Of a stretch of 64,000 bases of DNA, positions 50,754 to 57,485 are shown in pieces. How positions within the stretch are numbered: position 1 is the stretch's first letter; every line of letters begins with the position of its first letter. Below the pieces are notes generated by a model. The model was given only the letters and a program-made list of their open reading frames with translations. It was not told where the DNA came from and searched no databases. The position numbers and the translations under genes were made by a program. The stretch covers positions 127,001 through 191,000 of the forward strand of contig NZ_MSCT01000005.1 of assembly GCF_001921865.1 (NCBI RefSeq), given 5' to 3'. The stretch comes from Pseudomonas chlororaphis. GTDB lineage: Bacteria; Pseudomonadota; Gammaproteobacteria; Pseudomonadales; Pseudomonadaceae.

Positions 50754-50801
50754 AGTCGGTAGATATGGCTTGGGGGTACCAAATCTGATTCCTGTTTCGG
50801 G
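50754..50801 (+). pseudogene. Decayed tRNA-Thr-like sequence (possible att remnant)
   Basis: AGTCGGTAGA (D-arm, 50754-50763) and GATTCCTGTTTCGGG (T-arm/acceptor, 50787-50801) match AGCCGGTAGA and GATTCCTGTCTCGGG of the tRNA-Thr at 46757 with one mismatch each. The middle is about 10 nt shorter and no anticodon arm can be folded. Confidence 0.5.
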
Positions 50802-50850
50802 ACTCGGTTAGTCGTTTCAAGCAATCAATGAATGCCTGTCAGCTACTTAC

Positions 50851-50875
50851 AAAGCCCGCCCAGTGCGGGCTTTGT
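50851..50875. terminator. Terminator of the AAAGCCCGC family
   Basis: AAAGCCCGC-CCAGT-GCGGGCTTT followed by GTCGTTT. Same core as 4681, 52277 and 54541. Confidence 0.75.
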
Positions 50876-50949
50876 CGTTTCTGGTGGTCTTGTCTGTTTC
50901 TGGGTATCCGGACGGCTAGGGGGCATCCCGGTTTTGCAAGGTAACCTCT

Positions 50950-51549
50950 TCAAGCTCTCCCAGGGCCTTCGGCCAGCCAGTCGCAGAAGCCGCGAGTGAG
51001 GGTGTCGCCTTCGCTGCCGCGGTGCACCAGCCAGCTCCAGTTTGGGCCGGGTACAGTCGGTCTTCCAGCGGCAGGCAGAAGCTGCATTCGGCCTGAGTGC
51101 TGAGGTCGTCGCGCGCGGCGATGTCGATGGTCTGGGTAGCCATGTCGGGTGTTTCATCGGTGGTCAGTAGCCAGAGATCAACCTGCCGATGGAGCCGGTG
51201 AAAGTCCGCCAGGCGTGGCACAAGCCAGTGGTGGGCGAAGGCCGGGGTGGTGTTGACCACCAGTTGGTTGGGTTTGCGCTTCTGGTCCAGGCGGCGGATG
51301 CCCACGGCCAGTTATTGCAGCAGTGACTGGGTAGTGCTGAGCAGGTCGCAACCGGCATCGGTCAATGCCACGCTGCGGCTGTTGTGCAGGAACAGCGGCT
51401 GTTCGAGGAAGCTTTCCAGGCTGAGAATCTGCTGACTGATGGCCGACAGGGTAAGGTGCAGCTCTTTGACGGCCTTGTGGAAGCTACCCAGGCGGGCGGC
51501 AGCTTCTAAGCCGCGGAGGGCGTTCAGGGGGGGGGCAGTGTTTAAGCAT
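50950..51549 (-). pseudogene. LysR-family (GcvA-like) regulator, pseudogene
   Basis: A full-length LysR gene can be followed through three lesions. The start (51549) reads MLKHCPPLNALRGLEAAARL only if the C9 tract (G9 at 51527-51535 on the plus strand) is shortened to C8. An in-frame TAA interrupts the end of the helix-turn-helix region (51312-51314). Near 51045-51060 the frame shifts before the conserved end LTRGFCDWLAEGPGRA (stop at 50950). The N-terminal HTH (FHKAVKELHLTLSAISQQI) and effector segments are still recognisable. It is divergent from the agmatine-deiminase remnant, 43 bp away, so it was probably its regulator. Confidence 0.85.
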
Positions 51550-51592
51550 GATCGATAAGCTAATCAAGTTTCGGAAAAATCTATCGTTCTGG

Positions 51593-52225
51593 ATGGCTTT
51601 TCCTCATAATCAGGCCCTGTGGGAAACCACTTGGGGCGTGACCCTGGCCGATGTGTAAGTCGACTTCGCCCGAGTGGCCAACGCCATTGCCTGTTTCGAA
51701 CCGCTGAAGATGGTGGTCGCCCCCTACGCTGTGGTGCAGGCCCGTGAGTTGTGCGCGGCGAATATCGAACTGGTCGAACTGTCGATCAACGACAGCTGGT
51801 GCCGCGACACCGGTCCGAGTTTTGTCTGCCATCCGCATCTGGGCACGGCCGGGGTCAACTGGCGCTTCAACGCCTGGGGCGGCAAATCGGCCTTTGACCT
51901 GGACGCAAGCCTGGCGCGACGTATCTTCGACAGCCTTGGTCTGGAATGTTTCGACGTATCGCTGACCAACGAAGGCGGCGCGATTCATGTGGACGGGCAG
52001 GGCACCCTGATCACCCAGTACACTCGCGACAACCCGGATTTTGCGCCGGGCTACATCAACTTCCTGCCGATCAATGAAGCGGTGATCGCCCCGCCGTTCG
52101 GCGACGCGGCGGCTGACCAGTACTGCAAGGACCTGCTGGTCAGGCTGATCCGGGGCAATATCGACCCGATCGCCGCGGGCGGCGGTGGCATTCATTGCGT
52201 GAGCAAGCATTTGCCGCGGGCATGA
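51593..52225 (+). pseudogene. Agmatine deiminase-like gene, pseudogene
   Basis: Remnant of a peptidyl-arginine-deiminase-superfamily enzyme (agmatine to N-carbamoylputrescine). An in-frame TAA at 51656-51658 splits the N-terminus. The following frame keeps INDSWCRDTGPSFV, NWRFNAWGG and NEGGAIHVDGQGT, then jumps straight to NPDFAPGYINF and the C-terminal GGGGIHC with the catalytic Cys. The central ~130 residues holding the catalytic His/Asp block (ETDGHVDN in intact enzymes) are missing. Not functional as it stands. Confidence 0.85.
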
Positions 52226-52592
52226 GATGGCTTTGGTTGCGTAAGGCTCGGGGGCGGATCTGATTCGAACCTTCATGTACGACAAAGCCCGTATCGAGTG
52301 GGCTTTGTCGTACTTGCCAGACAGGCCCAGAGGGGCTGGGCAATTAGTTTTCTAATGTGAGTCATGACCTCGCGCAGCTAATTAGTGAGGCTTTTAGCTC
52401 TGGTAATGGGCAGCGTGATTCATGAGTCGCATAGGTCCATCATTGACAGCGGCCCGGGACTACATTGCAAGGCCGCATGTCAGATGCATATGGAACGTAA
52501 CTTGGTGAGTTGGAGCGTACACGCCGGGATCTGTCACTCCCCGAACTTCTTGGTCTGAAGCGGCCCTCGGTCCAAGAGTGTTCGGGTATCAA
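52226..52592. other. Gene-free stretch
   Basis: 367 bp between the agmatine-deiminase remnant and the 3-hydroxyacyl-CoA dehydrogenase. Apart from the terminator at 52277 I see no gene or clear signal. Confidence 0.6.
52277..52313. terminator. Perfect 14-bp hairpin of the AAAGCCC family
   Basis: GTACGACAAAGCCC / GGGCTTTGTCGTAC around a 9-nt loop, lying 50 bp past the agmatine-deiminase remnant stop. Confidence 0.8.
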
Positions 52593-53447
52593 CTAGTAGT
52601 TGTAGAATCCAATGCCTGTTTTTCGTCCAAGTCGATTGGCTCTGACCATTTTCCTTAATAACGGATGGGCTCGATATTTTGGATCGCCCGTTTCGTTGTG
52701 AAGCGTTTCCATGATCGACAGGTTCACGTCATTGCCAATGAGGTCGGCAAGAGCCAGTGGGCCAATAGGGTGATTTGCCCCAAACTTCATTGCCTTATCG
52801 ATCTCCTCAGCGCTAGCCACACCTTCAGCCAATATGCCGATAGCTTCATTGATCATCGGTATGAGCATTCGGTTAACGATGAAACCAGGTGCTTCGTTAA
52901 CCAATACTGGCTCTTTGCTTAATTCTTTTGCGAAGTTGAATGCCCAAGTGGCGGTTTCATTGGAAGTAGATAGACCGACAATGACCTCGACCAGTTTCAT
53001 CACGGGGGCGGGGTTGAAGAAGTGCAAGCCGACGACGTTTTCAGGGTATTTAGTAATGCTCGCAAGTTCGGTGATGGAGAGCGATGATGTATTTGTGGCG
53101 ATCACCGACTGAGCATTGGCATGCTTGGCAATCTCTCGGAATACTTCGTGTTTGGCCGCCATGTCTTCGGTAATGGCTTCAAGAACCAGATCGCAATTTG
53201 AAATTTCTTCGAAGCTGCTGGCAACGGATATCTTGGCAGAATAACTTTGGGCATCTTCGCGCAAAAGTCTCTTTTTATTGATCATCCTTTCCCATTGGGA
53301 GTTCAGATCATCGAGCGCGGAGCGGCAGCCGGATTCGGAGCGGCCAAGCCATACCAACGAATAGATGATATTGGACTGGGCAAGAATCTGGACGATTCCT
53401 TTGCCCATCGTCCCAGACCCAATGACCGCAACTTTAATTTCTTTCAT
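52593..53447 (-). CDS. 3-hydroxyacyl-CoA (3-hydroxybutyryl-CoA) dehydrogenase
   Basis: 284 aa, complete. Rossmann NAD site VAVIGSGTMGKGI at the N-terminus, ATNTSSLSITELA, the catalytic region GLHFFNPAPVMKLVEV (His near 140), APGFIVNRMLIPMINEA, and the C-terminal NHPIGPLALADLIGND. This is the Hbd/PaaH single-domain type rather than multifunctional FadB. It is the second gene of a two-gene unit with the NeuD-like acyltransferase; 14 bp separate them and AAGGA overlaps the upstream stop. There are no thiolase or crotonase neighbours, so catabolic beta-oxidation is not suggested by context. Confidence 0.9.
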   Translation of the reverse strand: MKEIKVAVIGSGTMGKGIVQILAQSNIIYSLVWLGRSESGCRSALDDLNSQWERMINKKRLLREDAQSYSAKISVASSFEEISNCDLVLEAITEDMAAKHEVFREIAKHANAQSVIATNTSSLSITELASITKYPENVVGLHFFNPAPVMKLVEVIVGLSTSNETATWAFNFAKELSKEPVLVNEAPGFIVNRMLIPMINEAIGILAEGVASAEEIDKAMKFGANHPIGPLALADLIGNDVNLSIMETLHNETGDPKYRAHPLLRKMVRANRLGRKTGIGFYNY

Positions 53448-53461
53448 GCTGCAAGGAGTCC

Positions 53462-54118
53462 TTATTTGGAGATTTTGTTTAGAGGCTTCGCTGGGTTGCC
53501 GAATACTGTTGTATAGGGGGCGACGCTTTTTGTTACAACGGACCCCATCCCAACCACCGCGCCTTCGCCGATAACAATCGGCCTGTCGGGGGTTCCTTGG
53601 CGAATCATTGCGCCAGTCCCAATATAAGCGTGGTCTTCAATGACCACGCTACCGTTGCATTGGACATTGGGTGCGAATGTCACGTAATCACCAATCACGC
53701 AGTCATGTGCTATGTACGAATAGATGTTTGCGTGAAAGAACTTACCTATCTTGGCGTTGGCCGTGACTGTCGTGAATGGGCAAAATACCCCGCCTTCCCC
53801 GATGATGTTATGGCTCAGCTTTACTGAGTTGGTTGCGGATATAGAGAAGGGTTTTATTCCTGAGGCGATAAATTGCTCAGCAATTTTCTGTCTGACCTTA
53901 CTGTTAGCGATTGTGATGTTGAAGAACTTTTCGCCATCCATGTTCAGGAAGCTGGTGGTGTCAACCACGTTGATTTCGTTGATGCTTTTTTCTGTCTGGT
54001 TATCGTCAACGAAAATTATCTGGAACTCTTCTTCATTACGCATGCTAATCATTTCTTGTGCTAGAGGTGCTACCTCACGCCCAAAGCCGCCAGCACCAAC
54101 GATTGCATAAATCTTCAT
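53462..54118 (-). CDS. NeuD/PglD-type sugar O/N-acyltransferase
   Basis: 218 aa. N-terminal Rossmann-like PglD domain (IYAIVGAGGFGREVAPLAQEM) followed by a left-handed beta-helix of hexapeptide repeats (IGEGGVFCPFTTVTANAKIG, IGDYVTFAPNVQCNG, VIGEGAVVGMGSVVTKSV) and the closing VFGNPAKPL. Relatives acylate amino- or nonulosonic sugars from acetyl-CoA. ATG at 54118 with AAGGA upstream. Pairing with a 3-hydroxyacyl-CoA dehydrogenase suggests that the acyl donor may be a hydroxyacyl-CoA; this is inference. Confidence 0.88.
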   Translation of the reverse strand: MKIYAIVGAGGFGREVAPLAQEMISMRNEEEFQIIFVDDNQTEKSINEINVVDTTSFLNMDGEKFFNITIANSKVRQKIAEQFIASGIKPFSISATNSVKLSHNIIGEGGVFCPFTTVTANAKIGKFFHANIYSYIAHDCVIGDYVTFAPNVQCNGSVVIEDHAYIGTGAMIRQGTPDRPIVIGEGAVVGMGSVVTKSVAPYTTVFGNPAKPLNKISK

Positions 54119-54589
54119 GTTCGATCCTTCAATTCTGTGTAAAGGGAAGCGTCTTGAGCCGTGACGGGCTTGAGTCGCTACCGACGCAATGGGCGCGGCC
54201 GGATTCTACATTCGAAACAGCTCAATGTCAGGGCGTCCAGATAGCTGGATGCAATACTGCGGTGCTGGCGGGTAGTGGCAATTCAGAGGAGAGCTGTACC
54301 TCACGATGCTCTTGTGAGGATGCGCTTGTGCATCCTGTGCTTCTTTTAGTTTGTCAGTTATGCCGGCAAGAGTGGCTGGCCAGTAGGGTGCGTTATGCGG
54401 CTGAATAAAAATGCAGGGATTGGAAAGTTCTGGCAGGCCATCGTTGAAGTCGAAAGCAGCCAGGGAGCTTGTTCTGTTTGTTCTTGTGTCTCCATGGGGG
54501 GAGCTCTAGCAGTCGATGATTGGCAGGCTCGCATCGTGCAAACAACAAAGCCCGCATAGGCGGGCTTTGTTGTTTCTATTAGCCTTGTC
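54119..54589. other. Gene-free stretch with terminator
   Basis: 471 bp upstream of the NeuD-like gene and downstream of the repeat-protein gene. It holds the terminator at 54541 and presumably the promoter of the two-gene unit; no ORF with a plausible product. Confidence 0.6.
54541..54574 (-). terminator. Terminator of the repeat-protein gene
   Basis: 15-bp perfect stem AACAACAAAGCCCGC / GCGGGCTTTGTTGTT with loop ATAG, 15 bases past the stop codon of the minus-strand repeat gene. Confidence 0.9.
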
Positions 54590-55330
54590 TCACTTCACCC
54601 TGCGGCTCAGGTCCTCGAGGCTGCGCTTGAGTTGTTCCAGGTCCCGGTCCTGGTTGCTGACCTCGCTCTTGAGGCTGGACAGCTCGCTGGAGCTTGCACT
54701 CGAGCCGGAGCTGCTACTGCGCTTGAGGTCATCGACCTGTCTTTCCAGCTTGTCCAGGGTGCTGGCCTGACTGCCGACCTCGTTCTTGAGACTGGACAGC
54801 TCGCTGGAGCTCGAACCGGAGCTTGAGCTGCTGCCGCGCTTGAGTTCATCGATCTGCCTCTGCAGCTTGTCCAGTTCGCCGGCCTGGCTGCCGACCGTAC
54901 TCTTGAGGCTGGACAGTTCGCTGGAGCTCGAACTGGAGCTTGAGCTGCTGCCACGCTTGAGGTCGTCGATCTGCTTGCCGAGCTTGTCCAGGTCGTTGGC
55001 CTGGCTGCTGACGGTGCTCTTGAGGCTGGATAGCTCGCTGGAGCTCGAACTGGAGCTTGAACTATTGCCGCGCTTGAGTTCGTCGATCTGCTTGCCGAGC
55101 TTGTCCAGCTCATTGGCCTGGTCGCTGGTGACCCGTTTGAGGTTGTTCACTTCATTAGTGTTCGAGCTGGAGCTGGAACCGTTGTTGCGCTTGAGTTCAT
55201 CGAGCTGTTTTTCCAGCTTGGTCAATTGGCTGGCTTGCTCGCCGGCGGCTTTTTTCAGGTTGCTCACTTCGCTGGCGTTGCTGCTGGAGCTGCTGCCAGT
55301 GTCGCGTTTGAGTTCTTCGATCAGGCGGGC
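54590..55330 (-). repeat. 117-bp tandem repeat array inside the coiled-coil gene
   Basis: Anchor CTGGACAG/CTGGATAG (plus strand) occurs at 54675, 54792, 54909 and 55026, exactly 117 bp apart; more diverged copies continue to about 55330. 117 bp equals 39 codons, so all copies are in frame. Confidence 0.9.
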
Positions 55331-55603
55331 CTGGCTGTCGATCGTGCCTTTGAGCTTGGCCAGCTCCGCGGTGTTGTCCTTGAAGCCAGCCTGCAGTTTT
55401 TCCAGTTCGTCCAGGGTGATCCCGCTGGAGCGCAGGTTGAACGTGCGGTCCGGTTCCTGGTGCAGGACCGGAATGTTGTCGTAAGACGAGGCGCTTCTGG
55501 AGTCGACATCTATGGCCAGGGCGGGAAGCGCCAGGCTGCCGAGCAGCAGGGTGGTCAGGCTGGTGGTGAGGTAGACGGACGAACGCTTGGAGCGATTGAA
55601 CAT
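54590..55603 (-). CDS. Exported coiled-coil repeat protein with serine linkers
   Basis: 337 aa; family not recognised. N-terminal signal peptide (about residues 1-30, ending near LPALAID). After ~60 residues come seven units: units 2-6 are 39 residues each, unit 1 is 32 (one heptad short), and the last is truncated. Each unit has a helical part with hydrophobics spaced 3-4 (e.g. LKSTVSSQANDLDKLGKQID) and a Ser-rich linker (SSSSSSSSSEL). ATG at 55603 with AAGGA upstream; the upstream 12 codons are not used. Probably periplasmic or outer-surface, forming oligomeric coiled coils. It has its own terminator. Confidence 0.85.
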   Translation of the reverse strand: MFNRSKRSSVYLTTSLTTLLLGSLALPALAIDVDSRSASSYDNIPVLHQEPDRTFNLRSSGITLDELEKLQAGFKDNTAELAKLKGTIDSQARLIEELKRDTGSSSSSNASEVSNLKKAAGEQASQLTKLEKQLDELKRNNGSSSSSNTNEVNNLKRVTSDQANELDKLGKQIDELKRGNSSSSSSSSSELSSLKSTVSSQANDLDKLGKQIDDLKRGSSSSSSSSSSELSSLKSTVGSQAGELDKLQRQIDELKRGSSSSSGSSSSELSSLKNEVGSQASTLDKLERQVDDLKRSSSSGSSASSSELSSLKSEVSNQDRDLEQLKRSLEDLSRRVK

Positions 55604-55934
55604 CACTTCGATTCCTTGAGAAGTGCCGATATGGCACATCGCTATGACTGCGTTTCCCGATGCTTGTTCCTAGTGTCATCGGGGCTGCCGGGTTGAGGAA
55701 TGTAACAGAGTATTTTTTGCTGAGCCGGTGTTGAACGAGTGGACAGGTTTTTGTCGACGCGGAGCAAGGATTCATAGGCATCCGCAGATAAAGGTCCTAT
55801 ATTCGCAGCCTGTCTGAATGGTTTTCAGATGATCCCGAATGGTTCACGGCCTCGGCCTTTACTACGGTTTTTTGCGGCGAAGAGATCCCAGCGATCCAGA
55901 CCCATCTTCCATTCCCATGATCAGAGAGAACGAG
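55604..55934. other. Divergent intergenic region
   Basis: 331 bp between the repeat-protein gene (minus) and the DUF6388-like gene (plus). It should contain both promoters; I cannot place them with confidence. Confidence 0.5.
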
Positions 55935-56231
55935 ATGATTCCTAAAGAAGCCAGAATTGATGTCGCCCTTGAGAAGTACCTGGCTGCCACCCCTTCCTTG
56001 CGGGAAGAAATCAGCGCCCTGAGCCCCCAGGAGCAGAAGCAGCAGGCCCAGTGGGCATTCGAGGACGAAGCGGAGTCGCGCGATATCGAGCCGTGGGAAC
56101 TGGTGTTGGAGTTGGTGGCCGAGTCGCCAGAGGAACTCAAGGCCATGCGCCTGGAGGTTCATCAGGAAGTGGCCGAGGCCCTGGGCATGGACCTGCAGGA
56201 CTACCTGGAACTCAACGAAATCGACGACTGA
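55935..56231 (+). CDS. Small acidic protein, DUF6388-like
   Basis: 98 aa, acidic and predicted all-helical (IDVALEKYLAATPSLREEI, QWAFEDEAESRDIEPWELVLELVA, EVAEALGMDLQDYLELNEIDD). It resembles a Pseudomonas-specific family I know as DUF6388; function unknown. ATG at 55935 is chosen for the AGAGAG six bases upstream; ATG 55917 is a possible alternative. Followed by a bidirectional terminator shared with nadC. Confidence 0.75.
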   Translation: MIPKEARIDVALEKYLAATPSLREEISALSPQEQKQQAQWAFEDEAESRDIEPWELVLELVAESPEELKAMRLEVHQEVAEALGMDLQDYLELNEIDD

Positions 56232-56234
56232 TGC

Positions 56235-56268
56235 AAAAACGCCAGCCTTTCAGGGGCTGGCGTTTTTC
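56235..56268. terminator. Bidirectional terminator, DUF6388-like gene / nadC
   Basis: AAAAACGCCAGCC / GGCTGGCGTTTTT, a 13-bp stem with A and T runs on both sides, between convergent genes. Confidence 0.93.
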
Positions 56269-56288
56269 GTTGGGTACCGCGCAAGGCT

Positions 56289-57137
56289 TCAGAGGCTCAA
56301 GCGCATCGACAGATCGACCGCCTTCACATCCTTGGTCATCGCCCCGATCGAAATGTAATCGACGCCGGTCTCGGCGATCGGGCGCAGGGTGTCTTCATTG
56401 ATCCCGCCGCTGGCTTCCAGCTTGGCCTTGCCGGCATTCAGGCGCACGGCTTCGCGCATGTCGTCCAGGCTCAACTCGTCGAGCATGATGATGTCCGCGC
56501 CTGCCGCCAGGGCTTCCTTGAGTTCCGCCAGGCTTTCCACTTCGACTTCCACCGGCTTGCCCGGAGCGATCTTGTGCGCGGCGCTGATCGCCTGGGCGAT
56601 GCCGCCGCACGCGGCAATATGGTTTTCCTTGATCAGGAAGGCGTCGTACAGGCCGATGCGGTGGTTGTGGCAACCGCCGCAGGTCACGGCGTACTTCTGC
56701 GCCAGGCGCAGCCCCGGCAGGGTCTTGCGGGTGTCCAGCAGCTTGACCTGGGTGTCGGAGACGAAGTCGGCGTAGTACTGCGCGCGCGTGGCCACGCCGG
56801 ACAGCAATTGCAGGAAGTTCAGGGCGCAGCGTTCGCCGCTGAGCAGCGAGCGGGCCGGGCCTTCGAGGTGGAACAGAGCCTGGTTGGGGCTGGCGCGCTC
56901 GCCGTCGCGGACCTGCCAGTGCACGGCGACCCGCGGGTCGAGCTGACGGAATACCGCGTCGACCCAGGCGGTGCCGCTGACGACCGCGGCTTCGCGGGTG
57001 ATGATGGTGGCTTTGGCCAGGCGCTCGGCCGGGATCAGTTGCGCGGTGATATCGCCGCTGCCGATGTCTTCCAGCAACGCACGGCGCACGTTGGCTTCGA
57101 TTTCGGCGGTCAGGTCGGCGAGGCGTAGATTCGGCAT
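56289..57137 (-). CDS. nadC: Nicotinate-nucleotide pyrophosphorylase (quinolinate PRTase)
   Basis: 282 aa, converts quinolinate and PRPP to nicotinate mononucleotide in NAD synthesis. Conserved [58 protein letters not shown], and [13 protein letters not shown]. The start [13 protein letters not shown] at 57137 agrees with homologues; 22 upstream codons are not conserved. Confidence 0.97.
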   Translation of the reverse strand: MPNLRLADLTAEIEANVRRALLEDIGSGDITAQLIPAERLAKATIITREAAVVSGTAWVDAVFRQLDPRVAVHWQVRDGERASPNQALFHLEGPARSLLSGERCALNFLQLLSGVATRAQYYADFVSDTQVKLLDTRKTLPGLRLAQKYAVTCGGCHNHRIGLYDAFLIKENHIAACGGIAQAISAAHKIAPGKPVEVEVESLAELKEALAAGADIIMLDELSLDDMREAVRLNAGKAKLEASGGINEDTLRPIAETGVDYISIGAMTKDVKAVDLSMRLSL

Positions 57138-57485
57138 AGCGGGCTCCACAAACAAAGTGGCCCGATTATAGGGCCATGGCACGAACGAACCCAAGGCGGC
57201 CACCCGTCGGCACCTGCATTTGGTCGCCTGGCATGAGCCTTTTGCGCAAAAGCCCGGTCGTTATAGAAGCGCTATTTCAAAGTGGAAGCAGAGTCTGCTG
57301 GCACAAGAAGTGACTTTTACCAGATAATCCGACTTCTAATTGACGTCATAGCTTTGACGTCTATTTGGCTCCCCGATATTTGAAATGCAGCGTGCGTACC
57401 GATACCCGCTGGGACTCGACCGTGAGCGTCGTCGGCGTCGCCGACCTTTCAGTGCGCGGCAGAGAAACACCTTCAGGAGGCTTGG
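57138..57485. other. nadC / DUF1631 intergenic region
   Basis: 348 bp between divergent nadC and the DUF1631 gene. It contains a direct repeat TTGACGTC at 57340-57347 and 57354-57361 (period 14 bp), suggesting a regulator site or a -35 region for the DUF1631 gene. No other gene seen. Confidence 0.5.

Larger units (their letters stand above)
50371..50949. other. Gene-free stretch with tRNA relic and terminator
   Basis: About 580 bp without a supported gene between the Wzy-like gene and the LysR pseudogene. It includes a decayed tRNA-like sequence (50754-50801) and the AAAGCCCGC terminator at 50851. Confidence 0.6.

Noticed and set aside
54590..55330. CRISPR-like array
   Set aside because: The 117-bp repeats are contiguous, in frame and protein-coding, with no unique spacers and no cas genes.
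46833..56288. Integrase, transposase or phage genes explaining the accessory segment
   Set aside because: None seen on either strand; the island interpretation rests on composition, the tRNA relic and gene content only.
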